A stretch of 64,000 nt of DNA from Halomonas faecis (GCF_010993975.1 NZ_JAACZO010000003.1:86106-150105), one strand, 5' to 3'. Shown: positions 1 through 11,700, counted from the first letter of the stretch. Program-made: numbers and translations. The notes: generated by a model from the sequence alone, not told the origin.

Positions 1-55
1 CGGGGGTTGGTGTAAAGGTGTTGTCAAGGAAGCGTGATCGGGAGGCGCCCCAGCC

Positions 56-607
56 TCAGAAGGTACGGGCCGGGGTGGCGCAGCTGACCAGGCGGCAGGG
101 AGCCTGGCCCGGATTGCGGAAGCGGTGGGGGACGTTGGTGTCGAAGTAGTAGGCCTCGCCGGGGCCGAGCACGCGGCTTTCGGCGCCGATGGTGATTTCG
201 ATCTGGCCTTCGAGGACCACGCCGGCTTCCTCCCCCTGGTGGGCGATCATCTCGCGGCCGGTGTCGGCGCCGGCTGGATAGGTTTCGATCATGAAGGCCA
301 GCGCCCGGCTCTCGCGATTGGCTCCGACCAGCTTGTAGATCACCTGGCCCGAGCCCATGTCGGCCAGCTCGTCGGGCTTGTAGAAGACCTGGTTGCGACT
401 CTCCAGATCCATGGTGAAGAAGTCGCCGACGCTGATGGGGATGGCGTCGAGAATCTTCTTGAGGGAACTCACCGAGGGGCTGACCTTGCCCTGCTCGATC
501 AGCGACAGGCTGGAGTGGGTCACGCCGCAGCGCTTGGCGAGTTCCCGCTGAGATATCCCGCGCAGAGTGCGCAGGGCGCGCAATCGGGTGCCGACGTCAT
601 CGGACAT
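56..607 (-). CDS. PuuR-like HTH-XRE/cupin transcriptional regulator
   Basis: Predicted cytoplasmic DNA-binding regulator of 183 aa. An HTH_3/XRE domain fills about residues 5-60 (GISQRELAKRC, LIEQGKVSPS). A C-terminal cupin_2 barrel fills about residues 105-180 (HQGEEAG, GPGEAYYFDTNVPHRF). This layout and many individual positions resemble E. coli PuuR, the putrescine-utilisation repressor. I took the second in-frame ATG because AAGGA lies 7 nt upstream and PuuR-like proteins begin MSD; a start at 646 would add 13 residues. No polyamine genes are visible here, so the ligand and regulon are unknown. It sits downstream of gatB on the same strand behind a stem-loop, so it is probably not strongly co-transcribed. 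The family is well supported; the exact PuuR function is not. Confidence 0.85.
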   Translation of the reverse strand: MSDDVGTRLRALRTLRGISQRELAKRCGVTHSSLSLIEQGKVSPSVSSLKKILDAIPISVGDFFTMDLESRNQVFYKPDELADMGSGQVIYKLVGANRESRALAFMIETYPAGADTGREMIAHQGEEAGVVLEGQIEITIGAESRVLGPGEAYYFDTNVPHRFRNPGQAPCRLVSCATPARTF

Positions 608-643
608 CTGGGGTTCCTTGCTGGCGTGAAGTGTCGTTGTCGC

Positions 644-664
644 CACGGGGCGTCGAGCCCCGTG
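644..664 (-). terminator. Stem-loop between gatB and the PuuR-like gene
   Basis: A perfect 8-bp inverted repeat, CACGGGGC and GCCCCGTG, with a 5-nt loop lies just after the gatB stop codon. It has no clear T-run on the minus strand, so it may only weaken transcription or protect the gat mRNA 3' end. Confidence 0.4.
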
Positions 665-686
665 ACGACCCTCTGGCCGGTGGGGC

Positions 687-2141
687 TCAGCACAGGGCGT
701 CGAGCTTTTCCTTCAACAGCTGGTTGACCTGTTGCGGGTTGGCGGTGCCGCGCGAAGCCTTCATCACCTGGCCGACGAAGTAGCCAATCATCTTGCCGCG
801 CTTCTCCGGTTCGGCGTCGCGGTACTGGGCCACCTGAGCGGGGCTGTCGGCGATGACCTGGTCGATCATCGCGTCGATGGCCGCGGTGTCGGTGACCTGC
901 TTGAGGCCTTTGGCTTCGATCACGGCGTCGGCGTTCTCGCCCTCGCCATGCCACAGGGCCTGGAAGACCTGCTTGGCCGCTTTGCCGTTGATGGTGTCGT
1001 CGATCACCCTGGCGATCAGTTCGCCGAGCTGGGGGGCCGAGACGGGGCTGTCCTGGATGGCGATTCCCTCGCGATTGAGCGCGCCCGAGAGCTCGCCCTG
1101 CACCCAGTTGGCCGCTTGCTTGGCGTCGCCACAGACGTCCTTGACGGCCTCGAAGTAGTCGGCCATGTCACGGGTGGCCGACAGCACGTTGGCATCGTAG
1201 GCGGAGAGCCCCAGCTCGTTCTGGAAGCGCGCCCGCTTTTCGTCGGGCAGTTCCGGCAGGATCTCGCGCAGGTGGTCGACGTAGGCCCCGTCGAGCACCA
1301 CCGGCAGCAGGTCGGGGCAGGGGAAGTAGCGGTAGTCGTTGGCTTCCTCCTTGGTTCGCATGCTGCGAGTTTCGTCGCGCTCGGGGTCGAACAGTCGCGT
1401 CTCCTGGACCACCTCGCCGCCGTCTTCCAGCAGTTCGATCTGGCGTTCCACCTCGAAGGCGATGGCGCGCTCGACGAAACGGAAGGAATTGACGTTCTTG
1501 ATCTCGGCACGGGTGCCGAAGGCTTCCTGGCCCTGCGGGCGTACCGAGACGTTGACGTCGCAGCGCATCGAGCCTTCGGCCATGTTGCCGTCGCTGATGC
1601 CGAGGTAGGTGACGATCGAGTGAATCGCCTTGAGGTAGGCGGCGGCCTCCTTGGCCGAGCGCATGTCGGGTTCGGAGACGATCTCCAGCAGCGGCGTGCC
1701 GGCGCGGTTGAGATCGACGCCGGTCATGCCGTGGAAGTCTTCGTGCAGCGACTTGCCGGCATCCTCCTCGAGGTGGGCATGATGGACCCGGACGCGCTTG
1801 GTGCTGCCGTCGTCGAGCGATATCTCCACCACGCCGGGACCGACGATGGGATGGTACATCTGGCTCGTTTGGTAGCCCTTGGGCAGGTCCGGATAGAAGT
1901 AGTTCTTGCGGTCGAACACCGAGACCTCGGGGATCTCGGCGTGGATCGCCAGGCCGAACTGCACGGCCATGGCCACGGCGGCCTCGTTGAGCACCGGCAG
2001 CACGCCGGGCAGGCCCAGGTCGACGGCGCAGGCCTGGGTGTTGGGCTCGGCGCCGAAGGCGGTGGAGGCGCCGGAGAAGATCTTGGACTGGGTGGCGAGC
2101 TGGACGTGCACCTCCAGCCCGATCACGGTTTCCCATTGCAT
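687..2141 (-). CDS. gatB: Asp-tRNA(Asn)/Glu-tRNA(Gln) amidotransferase subunit B
   Basis: GatB of 484 aa, the tRNA-binding and kinase/transamidase subunit of GatCAB. It phosphorylates misacylated Glu-tRNA(Gln) or Asp-tRNA(Asn) and converts it to the amide form with ammonia from GatA. The N-terminus [15 protein letters not shown], the [10 protein letters not shown] block and the C-terminal helical/YqeY-like tail (about residues 330-484) are typical. An open frame continues far upstream, but only as a shadow of gatA. The real start is the ATG overlapping the gatA stop by 1 nt (TGATG), which implies translational coupling. Length is normal for the family. Confidence 0.97.
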   Translation of the reverse strand: MQWETVIGLEVHVQLATQSKIFSGASTAFGAEPNTQACAVDLGLPGVLPVLNEAAVAMAVQFGLAIHAEIPEVSVFDRKNYFYPDLPKGYQTSQMYHPIVGPGVVEISLDDGSTKRVRVHHAHLEEDAGKSLHEDFHGMTGVDLNRAGTPLLEIVSEPDMRSAKEAAAYLKAIHSIVTYLGISDGNMAEGSMRCDVNVSVRPQGQEAFGTRAEIKNVNSFRFVERAIAFEVERQIELLEDGGEVVQETRLFDPERDETRSMRTKEEANDYRYFPCPDLLPVVLDGAYVDHLREILPELPDEKRARFQNELGLSAYDANVLSATRDMADYFEAVKDVCGDAKQAANWVQGELSGALNREGIAIQDSPVSAPQLGELIARVIDDTINGKAAKQVFQALWHGEGENADAVIEAKGLKQVTDTAAIDAMIDQVIADSPAQVAQYRDAEPEKRGKMIGYFVGQVMKASRGTANPQQVNQLLKEKLDALC

Positions 2142-3601
2142 CAGGCGTTCTCCTCGGCGAAGGCGGGACGGCGCAGGTGCCAGTCGGTGGCCTGCTGGAA
2201 CCGATGGGCGACGTTGAGCAGCCGCTCCTCGGCGAAGTGGGTGCCCAGCACCTGAAGGCCGACGGGGCGGCCGTCGACGAACCCGGCCGGCACGCTGATG
2301 CCGGGAATGCCCGCCAGGTTGACGGCGATGGTGTAGATGTCCTGCAGGTACATGGAAACCGGGTCCGACTTGGCCCCCAGGTCGAAGGCCGGGGTGGGGG
2401 AGGCGGGCCCCATCAGCACGTCGACCTGCTCGAAAGCGTCGAGGAAATCCTGGCGGATGAGACGCCGTACCTGCTGGGCCTTCTTGTAGTAAGCGTCGAA
2501 GAAACCTTCGGAGAGCGTGTGAGTGCCGATCAGGATGCGTCGTTTGACTTCCTCGCCGAAACCCTCGGCGCGGGTACGCTCGTAGAGGTCGATGAGATCC
2601 TTGGGATCGTCGCAGCGGTGACCGAAGCGCACGCCGTCGAAACGCGACAGGTTGGAGGAGGCTTCGGCCGGGGCGATGACGTAGTAGGCCGGAATGGCGT
2701 AGTGCGTATGCGGCAGGCTCACCTCGCGTACGCTGGCGCCCAGCGTCTCGAAAACCTCGATCGCCTCGTGCACGGTGGCTGCCACGGTCGGATCGAGGCC
2801 TTCGCCGAAGTACTCCTTGGGTAGGCCGATCTTGAGGCCGGCCAGGGGTGCGTCGAGTTCGGCGGTGTAATCCGGCACGCCCCGCGCTACGCTGGTCGAG
2901 TCGCGCAGGTCGTGTCCGGCAATGGCGTTCAGCAGCAGGGCGCAGTCCTCGGCCGTGCGTGCCAAGGGGCCGGCCTGGTCGAGGCTCGATGCATAGGCGA
3001 TCATGCCGTAGCGCGACACCCGCCCGTAGGTGGGTTTCAGCCCGGTGATGCCGCAGAAGGCGGCGGGCTGGCGAATCGAGCCGCCGGTGTCCGTGCCCAT
3101 GGCGGCGGGCACCAGGCCGGCGGCCACGGCAGCGGCGCTGCCCCCCGAGGAGCCGCCGGACACGGCGGTGAGATCCCAAGGATTCTTCACCGGGCCGTAA
3201 TGGCTGTTCTCGTTGGAGGAGCCCATGGCGAACTCGTCCATGTTGGTCTTGCCCAGGCTCACGGTGCCGGCGTCGGCGAGCTTCTCGACTACGGTGGCGT
3301 CGTAGGGCGACACGAAGTCGTCGAGCATGCGCGACCCGGCGCTGGTTTTCACCCCCTGGGTGCAGAAGATGTCCTTGAGTGCCAGAGGAAGGCCGGTGAG
3401 CGCGCCGGCCTGGCCTGCGGCACGAGCGGCATCGGCTCGCTCGGCCGCTTTCAGCGCAGTGTCAGGCGTAACGGTGATGAAACTGTTGAGCTCGCCATCG
3501 AGGCAGTCGATGCGGCTCAGCAGATGCTGGGTCAGCTCATGGCTGGTGAACTCGCCGGAGGCGAGGCCGGCGGCGAGTTCGCTCAGTGTCTTGTCATGCA
3601 T
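2141..3601 (-). CDS. gatA: Asp-tRNA(Asn)/Glu-tRNA(Gln) amidotransferase subunit A
   Basis: GatA of 486 aa, the glutaminase subunit of GatCAB and a member of the amidase-signature family. The Lys-cisSer-Ser triad is visible: K76 in LPLALKDIF, a Ser in [13 protein letters not shown] (about residue 151), and a Ser in [12 protein letters not shown] (about residue 175). I took the ATG of MHDKTLSEL because GGAG lies about 10 nt upstream; another ATG five codons earlier has no good ribosome-binding site. It lies between gatC and gatB in the order C-A-B on the minus strand, and overlaps gatB by 1 nt. Confidence 0.97.
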   Translation of the reverse strand: MHDKTLSELAAGLASGEFTSHELTQHLLSRIDCLDGELNSFITVTPDTALKAAERADAARAAGQAGALTGLPLALKDIFCTQGVKTSAGSRMLDDFVSPYDATVVEKLADAGTVSLGKTNMDEFAMGSSNENSHYGPVKNPWDLTAVSGGSSGGSAAAVAAGLVPAAMGTDTGGSIRQPAAFCGITGLKPTYGRVSRYGMIAYASSLDQAGPLARTAEDCALLLNAIAGHDLRDSTSVARGVPDYTAELDAPLAGLKIGLPKEYFGEGLDPTVAATVHEAIEVFETLGASVREVSLPHTHYAIPAYYVIAPAEASSNLSRFDGVRFGHRCDDPKDLIDLYERTRAEGFGEEVKRRILIGTHTLSEGFFDAYYKKAQQVRRLIRQDFLDAFEQVDVLMGPASPTPAFDLGAKSDPVSMYLQDIYTIAVNLAGIPGISVPAGFVDGRPVGLQVLGTHFAEERLLNVAHRFQQATDWHLRRPAFAEENA

Positions 3602-3679
3602 GCGGCATGGCTCCATGAAGACGTGCCGAAAGGGTGGAGTGGAGGACGAAGCGACTCCGAAAATGGGTGCCGACGGCGA

Positions 3680-3967
3680 TCATTCGACGACCCGCGGCAC
3701 CAGATAGAGGCCATTCTCCACGGCCGGGGCGCAGCGCTGGAACTGGGTGCGCCGGTCGCTTTCGGTCACCTCGTCGGCACGCAGGCGCTGGGTGGCGTCG
3801 AGCGGGTGCGACAGGGGCGCAATGTCGTCGGTGTCCACCCGCTGCAACTGGTCGACCATTGCCAGGATGCGATTGAGGTCGTCGACATAGCGAGCGGCGT
3901 CGCCATCGTTCAGGCCGAGCCGGGCCAGGTGCGCTGCCCGCTGCACATCTGCTTGTTCAAGCGCCAT
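3680..3967 (-). CDS. gatC: Asp-tRNA(Asn)/Glu-tRNA(Gln) amidotransferase subunit C
   Basis: GatC of 95 aa, the small subunit that wraps around the GatA/GatB interface and stabilises the complex. It shows the usual N-terminal helices ([12 protein letters not shown]) and the C-terminal pattern ending in a hydrophobic VPRVVE. It is the first gene of gatCAB, about 80 nt upstream of gatA. It is divergent from mreB across a 179-bp spacer that should hold promoters for both directions. Confidence 0.94.
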   Translation of the reverse strand: MALEQADVQRAAHLARLGLNDGDAARYVDDLNRILAMVDQLQRVDTDDIAPLSHPLDATQRLRADEVTESDRRTQFQRCAPAVENGLYLVPRVVE

Positions 3968-4010
3968 GGGCTGGATGTCCTCGCACGGATTGAGAGTGGG
4001 AAACAGCCGC

Positions 4011-4027
4011 TGAATGTACCATATTCA
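4011..4027. promoter_or_regulatory. Small palindrome in the gatC/mreB divergent spacer
   Basis: TGAAT and ATTCA arms (5 bp, 7-nt centre) form a palindrome in an AT-richer patch of the 179-bp divergent spacer. It could mark an operator or promoter core, but I found no convincing -35/-10 pair for either gene, so its role is open. Confidence 0.25.
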
Positions 4028-4134
4028 CTGCGTGACGGCAGCCGCGGGTCGGGTGCGCAGCGATGGCGTTGCTTGCTGCCAGGGGGCCGCGGTGATACCG
4101 TTTGCCTCCGCACAGGGTTCCCGGTCCGCACTAG

Positions 4135-5184
<1,050 letters not shown>

Positions 5185-5213
5185 CGCAGTGAGGCATATC
5201 GGGGGAAACGTCT

Positions 5214-6113
5214 ATCAAGCCGTTGTTCTCGCACGGATCGGTGCCCGTCTACCGCATGCTGCTGTGTGCATTGCTGGCTGCTGCGTTGATGTTCGCCGAC
5301 CATCGCCTCACGCGCATGGAGGCCGTGCGGGCCCAGCTCTCCACCGTGGTGGCGCCCATCCAGTGGCTGGTCAGCGTTCCCAGTGACGTTCTGACCTGGG
5401 GGTCGCTGGCACTTTCCGAACAGCGCGCACTGGTGGAGGAGAATCGTCGCCTGCGCGAGCAACTGCTGCACCTGTCTCATCGTGTCCAGCGCATGTCGAG
5501 TCTCGTGGCCGAAAACGTGCGTCTGCGCGAACTGCTCGATGCCGGCAGTCGGCATGACGTTCCGTACATTACCGCCGAGCTGCTCTCCCTGGATGCCGAT
5601 CCGTTCACGTTCCAGATGGTGGTGGACCGCGGTCGCCGGGATGGCGTCTATGTCGGGCAGCCGGTCATGGATGCCTCGGGGCTGGTAGGGCAAGTCACGG
5701 CGGTGTCGGCCTTCTCCAGTCGCGTGCTGATGCTGGCGGATGCCAGCCATGCGTTGCCCGTTCAGGTCAACCGCAATGGCCAGCGTTTCATCGTTCAAGG
5801 CGCTGGTGAGTACGATAGGCTCGATGTGTTGCATGTGCCGGATACGGCCGATATCCGCGAGGGCGACCTGCTGGTCAGTTCGGGGCTGGCGGGGCGGTTT
5901 CCGCCGGGCTTTCCCGTCGCTCGGGTGAGCGAGGTCGTGCACGACCCGGGCCAACCCTTTGCCCAGGTGACTGCCGAACCGGCCGCACGACTGCAGCGTT
6001 CGCGCCACTTCCTGCTGCTCTTTCCTCCGGGGCCGGAGCCCGAAGCGCCGCCGAAATCGACGGACGGCTCGGGGACCGGCGATGAGCGAGCCGCTGCCGA
6101 GGAGGATGCCTGA
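5214..6113 (+). CDS. mreC: Rod-shape determining protein MreC (apparent ATC start)
   Basis: MreC of about 299 aa, a bitopic periplasmic scaffold linking MreB with the elongasome. A transmembrane helix lies at about residues 13-31, a coiled coil at about 65-110 (LVEENRRLREQLL), then two beta domains (GVYVGQPVMDASGLVGQV). The frame reads I-K-P-L-F-S-H where E. coli MreC begins M-K-P-I-F-S-R, and the first codon is ATC. A GGGGGA ribosome-binding site lies 7 nt before it. The only other candidates are TTG at 5223, about 16 nt from that site, and an ATG at 5256 that would cut into the helix. I annotate the ATC start; it could instead be a sequencing error for ATG. The stop overlaps mreD by 1 nt. 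Confidence 0.9.
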   Translation: MKPLFSHGSVPVYRMLLCALLAAALMFADHRLTRMEAVRAQLSTVVAPIQWLVSVPSDVLTWGSLALSEQRALVEENRRLREQLLHLSHRVQRMSSLVAENVRLRELLDAGSRHDVPYITAELLSLDADPFTFQMVVDRGRRDGVYVGQPVMDASGLVGQVTAVSAFSSRVLMLADASHALPVQVNRNGQRFIVQGAGEYDRLDVLHVPDTADIREGDLLVSSGLAGRFPPGFPVARVSEVVHDPGQPFAQVTAEPAARLQRSRHFLLLFPPGPEPEAPPKSTDGSGTGDERAAAEEDA

Positions 6114-6604
6114 TGCCGAGCGCTCCGCTCACGGCGCTGCCGTGGATCTGGCTTTCCCTGCTGCTGGCGCTGTGCCTGCAGGTGATGCCGCTGGCCGAAG
6201 GGTGGCAGGTATGGCGCCCCGATTGGTTGGGTCTGATGCTCATCTACTGGTGCATGGCGGCGCCCGACCGCGTCGGGGTCTTGCACGGCTTCGTCTTGGG
6301 AATCCTGCTCGATCTCATCGAAGGCGCCACGCTGGGCCAGAATGCCCTGGCGTTGTCGCTGCTGGCATTTCTCAGTGCGCTCGTCTATCCGCGGTTTCGG
6401 GCCTACTCTCTATTGCAGCAGTCACTGTTGATCTTGGTGCTGCTGGGGCTTTCTCAGCTCACCGAGCAGTGGTTGCGCACGCTCTTCGGGCCTTTTTCCA
6501 TGCACCTTTCCTTCCTGTTGCCATCGCTCATCGGCGCCGTGCTGTGGCCGTGGCTGGCCACCATGTTTCGCGCCATGGAGCGCCGTTTGGCCGGCGTGGA
6601 TTGA
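6113..6604 (+). CDS. mreD: Rod-shape determining protein MreD
   Basis: MreD of 163 aa, an integral inner-membrane protein of the elongasome. It is almost wholly hydrophobic with about five predicted helices (WIWLSLLLALCLQVM and LLILVLLGLSQL are two). The motif GILLDLIEGATLGQNAL is characteristic of the family. It starts inside the mreC stop codon (TGATG), so it is probably translationally coupled. Length is standard (E. coli 162 aa). Confidence 0.95.
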   Translation: MPSAPLTALPWIWLSLLLALCLQVMPLAEGWQVWRPDWLGLMLIYWCMAAPDRVGVLHGFVLGILLDLIEGATLGQNALALSLLAFLSALVYPRFRAYSLLQQSLLILVLLGLSQLTEQWLRTLFGPFSMHLSFLLPSLIGAVLWPWLATMFRAMERRLAGVD

Positions 6605-6616
6605 GGGGTATTGCCT

Positions 6617-7219
6617 ATGATGGTTGGTGCAGATCCCCCCGTTCTCCGGCTCGCCTCGGCCTCGCCACGCCGTCGCGAGCTGCTGGCCTCGATCGGCGTG
6701 GCCGTCGAGGTATGCCCAGTTGACCTCGACGAGTCGCCGCACCGCGATGAGGCGGCGGCCGACTACGTGCTGCGTCTGGCCGGCGAGAAGGCTCTGGCCG
6801 GTTCGCGCGATTCATCGTTGCCGACCCTGGGCTCCGATACGGCGGTGATCTGCGACGGTGCCATCCTCGGCAAGCCCCATGACCGTGCCCATGCGGCCGC
6901 CATGCTGCGTGGGCTGGCTGGGCGCACTCATGAGGTGCTGACGGCAGTGGCGGTGAGCGGGCCGGCTGGTTTGGTCGATGCCTGCGTGACCACTCGGGTG
7001 GTCATGCGGCCCATCGAAGACGCCGAAATCGATGCCTATTGGGCCACCGGCGAGCCGGTCGACAAGGCGGGAGGCTATGCCATTCAGGGCTATGCGGCGG
7101 TGTTCGTCGAGCGTATAGAGGGCAGTCATTCGGCGGTAGTGGGGCTGCCGCTGTTCGAGACCGCTGCGCTGTTGGAGCGGCAGGGCGTACCATACTGGAA
7201 CCGCGCTGTATCACAATGA
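6617..7219 (+). CDS. Maf-family nucleoside triphosphate pyrophosphatase
   Basis: Maf/YhdE-type protein of 200 aa, predicted to hydrolyse non-canonical or pyrimidine NTPs (dTTP, UTP) to monophosphates. Diagnostic motifs are LASASPRRRELL near the N-terminus, LGSDTAVIC with the catalytic acidic residue, and KAGGYAIQGYAAVFVERIEG. I chose the first of two adjacent ATGs because GAGGGG lies 8 nt upstream; a TTG at 6611 is less likely. It follows mreD by 12 nt and precedes rng, an order common in gammaproteobacteria. Confidence 0.94.
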   Translation: MMVGADPPVLRLASASPRRRELLASIGVAVEVCPVDLDESPHRDEAAADYVLRLAGEKALAGSRDSSLPTLGSDTAVICDGAILGKPHDRAHAAAMLRGLAGRTHEVLTAVAVSGPAGLVDACVTTRVVMRPIEDAEIDAYWATGEPVDKAGGYAIQGYAAVFVERIEGSHSAVVGLPLFETAALLERQGVPYWNRAVSQ

Positions 7220-7265
7220 CAGTGTGTCATAATGCGCGCAGATTCGTTTGGACAAGGACTTCCGC

Positions 7266-8729
7266 ATGAGTGGTGAAGTACTGATCAACCTCACCCCTAT
7301 GGAAACCCGAGTGGCGGTGGTGGAGAACGGGGTTCTGCAGGAGGCCCTGATCGAGCGGACGCGACGGCGCGGTATCGTCGGCAATATCTACAAGGGACGC
7401 GTGGTCCGCGTGCTGCCCGGCATGCAGGCGGCGTTCGTCGACATCGGCCTCGATCGTGCCGCTTTCATCCATGCCCACGAGGTCATGCCGCCGGGGACGC
7501 CGGCGGAAGAGCAGCAGGCGATCGGCTCGCTGCTGCATGAAGGACAGGCGCTGGTGGTGCAAGTCACCAAGGATCCCATCGGTTCCAAGGGCGCCCGGCT
7601 GACCACGCACCTGTCGGTGCCGTCGCGCTATCTGGTCTACATGCCCGACTCTCCCCACAGCGGCGTATCGCAGCGCATCGAGGACGAAGCGGAGCGCGAG
7701 CGGTTGCGTGAACTGCTCGATGCGGTGCAAGGCGACATGGAACTGGAGATCACCGGCGGCTTCATCGTCCGCACCGCTGCCGAGGGGGTGGGACGCGATG
7801 CGCTCTATACGGACATGCATTTCCTGCTTCGCCTGTGGCGCAAGGTCAGCGAGCGCAAGGTCACGGCCCCGGCGCCCAGCGTGATCTACGACGACCTGCC
7901 ACTGTTCATCCGCACGTTGCGCGATCTGCGTAACGACGAGATCGAGAAGGTGCGCATCGACTCCCGCGAAAACTACCTCAAGCTGCTGGCGTTCGCCGAA
8001 GAGTTCATGCCCGAAGTCGTGATGCGCATCGAGTATTATCCGGGCGAGCGGCCGATCTTCGATCTCTACAGCGTCGAGGACGAGATTCACAAAGCGCTGG
8101 GGCGCAAGGTGCAGCTCAAGTCGGGCGGGTACCTGGTGATCGATCCCACCGAGGCGATGACCACCATCGACGTCAATACGGGGGGCTATGTGGGTCATCG
8201 CAACCTCGAGGAGACGATCTTCAAGACCAATCTCGAGGCGGCCAATGCCATTGCCCGCCAGCTGCGCCTGCGCAATCTGGGCGGCATCATCATCATCGAT
8301 TTCATCGACATGGATGATCCGGAACACCAGCGTCAGGTGTTGCGCATGCTGGAGAAGGTGCTGGAGCGCGATCATGCCAAGACCAAGTGCACCGGGGTCA
8401 CCGAGCTGGGGCTGGTGCAGCTGACCCGCAAGCGCACCCGAGAGAGCTTGGAGCAGACCCTCTGCGAGCCCTGCGCCACCTGTGGCGGGCGTGGCACTCT
8501 CAAGACGGCCGAATCGGTGTGCTACGAGATATTCCGCGAGATATTGCGCGAAGAGCGTGCCTACAGTGCCGAAACCTACATGGTGCTGGCGTCCCAGGCG
8601 GTGGTGGATCGCCTGCTGGACGAGGATTCTGCAGCCGTGGCCGATCTGGAGACCTTCATCGGCAAGACGATTCGTTTTCAGGTCGAAAGTCACTATTCCC
8701 AGGAGCAGTACGACATCGTGCTGATGTGA
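7266..8729 (+). CDS. rng: Ribonuclease G
   Basis: RNase G of 487 aa, an endoribonuclease of the RNase E/G family that matures the 16S rRNA 5' end and degrades mRNAs. An S1 domain covers about residues 36-125 (GNIYKGRVVRVLPGMQAAFVDIG). The DNase I-like catalytic core carries both Mg-binding acidic motifs (TIDVNTGGYVG and IIIDFIDMDD). The zinc-link cysteines are in CEPCATCGG. The ATG at MSGEVLINLT has AAGGA 7 nt upstream; an earlier in-frame TTG lacks support. It lacks the long C-terminal degradosome tail of RNase E, which fixes it as RNase G. Confidence 0.97.
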   Translation: MSGEVLINLTPMETRVAVVENGVLQEALIERTRRRGIVGNIYKGRVVRVLPGMQAAFVDIGLDRAAFIHAHEVMPPGTPAEEQQAIGSLLHEGQALVVQVTKDPIGSKGARLTTHLSVPSRYLVYMPDSPHSGVSQRIEDEAERERLRELLDAVQGDMELEITGGFIVRTAAEGVGRDALYTDMHFLLRLWRKVSERKVTAPAPSVIYDDLPLFIRTLRDLRNDEIEKVRIDSRENYLKLLAFAEEFMPEVVMRIEYYPGERPIFDLYSVEDEIHKALGRKVQLKSGGYLVIDPTEAMTTIDVNTGGYVGHRNLEETIFKTNLEAANAIARQLRLRNLGGIIIIDFIDMDDPEHQRQVLRMLEKVLERDHAKTKCTGVTELGLVQLTRKRTRESLEQTLCEPCATCGGRGTLKTAESVCYEIFREILREERAYSAETYMVLASQAVVDRLLDEDSAAVADLETFIGKTIRFQVESHYSQEQYDIVLM

Positions 8730-8733
8730 GCCG

Positions 8734-11700
8734 ATGCACCCGATCCGCTGGCTGAGTCGCTGGGGTCTGACGCTCGTTGCCGTCATGCTGGGCGCGTTGG
8801 CCCTGCTGCTGTTGCTGTTGCGTCTGGCGCTGACCCAGGTGGACGACCTGGCGCCCCGCGTGGAGCGACTGATCGAGGCACGCTTCGGCGCCTGGGCCGA
8901 GCTGGAGCGTCTCGATGCGCGCTTGGCTGGCCTGGATCCGCGTGTCGAGGCGGGCGGGCTCGTCCTCCGCACTCGTCAAGGGGACGAAGGGCAGCCGCTG
9001 CTCGAGGTCGAGGGGGCGCGGTTGCGGCTCGATACACTGTCCAGCTTGCGTGACGGCGTGCCGGTGGTCGAAGAGGCTCGGCTCGACGGACTCACCCTGC
9101 ATCTCTACCAGAACGATCAGGGGGGGTGGCATTGGCCCGAGCCGGCGCGGGTGCCCCCCGAGCTGATCCCCGATACGGCGTTCGATCTCGAGCGTCTGGA
9201 TTTCTGGGTTGGGGTGCTGCTTCGCCAGCGCGCCTGGGTGGAAGAGCTGCGTGTGGTGCTGCATGGCCGCGAGGCACAGCTTGGCCTCACGGCGCCTCGT
9301 GTGCTGATGACCGGCGATGCACGGCGCACCCACCTCGAAGGCGAAGTGTTCCTGGACGGCGACCCCGAGGCTTCACTGCAGGCCGTGCTGGAAATTTTTC
9401 CCGGACCCGCGGGGTTCGGGGATTTCAGTGCGGCCCTGCAGGCCGACATGCAGCTCGATACCTTGATCGAACTGGCCGCCGTTTTCACCCGCACCGACGA
9501 TCCGCTGCGCCTCGCCGAGTCGCGCGGTGAGGCGCGGCTGTGGGGGCGCTGGCACCGCGGCGCGCTGGCCGATGCACGGCTCGATCTCACGGCGCCGCGG
9601 TTGGCGTTGCGCCACGCCGAAGAGCTCATCGCCTTGGAGAACGTGGAGGCCCGCGGCCAATGGCTTCGGGACGAGGCCGGCGACGGTTGGCAGGCATGGG
9701 TAGAGGGCGATGCCGGAACCGTGGATTGGGCGGCACCCGAGGAGATGATGCAGGCCGGCGGGCCGGCGCTGCCGCACCGCTGGCATCTGCGCCGCGACGG
9801 TCGGGGCTGGTGGCTCAATACCAGTGAGTTCGAACTTGCGTCTCTGGCGGCCTGGCGGGATCGCGTTCCCCTGCCGGAGGGATTGAGCCGAACCATCGAC
9901 AGCCTGGCACCGCGCGGCCGGGTCGCCGGCCTGGGCGTGGGGCAGCAGAGCGGTGAATGGCTGGCCCGCGCGGCATTGCATGACGTCGAGGTATCGCCCT
10001 GGGAGCAGGCCCCCGGTGGCGGTCCGCTGGATGCCTGGGTGGAGGTGCGCGACCTGGCCGGCAGCGTGCGTTTCGTGGATGCCGATGGCATGACGCTCGA
10101 CTTCCCCGAGATTTTTTCGGCACCGCTGGCGCTCTCCCGCGCCAGCGGCGAGGTGAGCTGGGCCTACGACGGGCCGCGTAGCTTCGTCAGTGGGCGAGAA
10201 CTTCGCGTCGGCTGGCAGGGCGCTGACGTCGAGGGCGGGTTCGGCCTGGCTGTGGGGGGGGAGGAGCGAGGCGCTTTGGGTCTGGATATCGACTTTCGCC
10301 ATGCCGACGCCCGTCAACGTCCACTGGTTGACTGGCTGCCTACCCAAGTGCTTGATCCCGGACTGACCGAGTGGCTGGCCAGCGGTGCGGCTGGCTACGT
10401 GCCGCAGGGGCGTCTGCGGCTGCATGTGCCGATCGGGCGCGGCGAGACGCAGGTCGATCCCCGCGTGCGGCTGGACCTGGCGGTAGAAGAGGGGCGCTTG
10501 CCCTTTGCGCCCGACTGGCCGGCGCTGGAGGCAGTAGACGGACGGCTCAGCGTGGACGGCGAGGAACTGGAGGCGCAAGTGCATCATGCCGAGAGCCTCG
10601 GCGTGTCGGCGGCCAACGGCCTCGTCACTCTCAGCAACGACGACCTCAGGGTGCGTGGCGACCTGATCGCCGATAGCGAGTCGCTGCGCCGTTACCTGTT
10701 GGCCATGCCGCTGGAAGGCATCGATGCCGTGTCAGCTTGGCGCGGTGAGGGGGTCAATGAGGCCGACCTGGACTTGGCGTTGACGCTGGACGAGCCCGGA
10801 TCCCTGGATTTGACCATTGAAACCCAGGCTGCCTTTACGCGCCTGACCCAGAACGCTCTGGGGCTCGCATTCCATGACGTGCAAGGGCCGCTGACCTGGC
10901 ATCAGCGCGGCGAGGAAGGCGGGCTCAGCGGTGAGGTCGAAGCGCGATTTCTCGGTGGCCCGTTGACTGCGCAGTTCGACACGCGCCGCGGCAACATCGC
11001 GTTGACCGGTACGTCGCAGGCCGCGGCGCTGCTCGACTGGGGGGGTGCCAGTGCGCTGGGAGATCGGCTGACGGGGCGTGTCCCTTGGCAGGCTGAGTTC
11101 GAGCTGGATGAGGGACGCAACCGGCTTCGCCTGACCAGCGGTCTCGACGGGCTGGCCATCGATCTGCCGGCGCCGTTCGGCAAGGCGGCCAATGCCTCGC
11201 GCGCGCTGCGTCTCGATGCCGACCTGGACAGCGGTCGGATAGATGCCTCGTTGGGGGACATGGCTGCCTTGCGCTGGCGCTCTCTGACCTCGACGTCGAT
11301 CGGCCAGGGACAGCTGTGGCTGGGGCGTGTGCCGTCCGAACCGCCCTGGCCCGATGCTGCTGGCTGGCACGTCGAGGCCTATCAACCGCGTCTGGTGCTG
11401 CCGGCCTGGCGTGGTGTCGTGTCGTCACTGGTCGGCCCGGCGAATGGCGGCCGGAGCAGCTGGCTGCAACGTGTCGCACTGGACTCCGACTGTCTGGATG
11501 GCGGCAGTGGCTGTGTGGGGAGTTTCGCCGCCGAGGCGGTCTCACTGGATGGCGGCGGTTGGCGTGTGGGGCTCGACGGCAGCTTGATGGAAGGGCGCCT
11601 CGACTACCGTCCTGCTCTGGAGGAGCCGGTGGACCTGGCCCTCGAGCGGCTGACCCTGAATGCGCTCTTGCCGACGGAAGACCCGGGCGGGACCGGCGAA

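Noticed and set aside
732..2255. Long plus-strand ORF (507 codons) opposite gatB
   Set aside because: It is the antisense shadow of gatB in GC-rich sequence; no recognisable domains, and the minus-strand product is a clear GatB.
7216..7230. ATGACA-GTG-TGTCAT palindrome between maf and rng
   Set aside because: It overlaps the maf stop codon and has only 6-bp arms; no promoter or terminator context supports a role.
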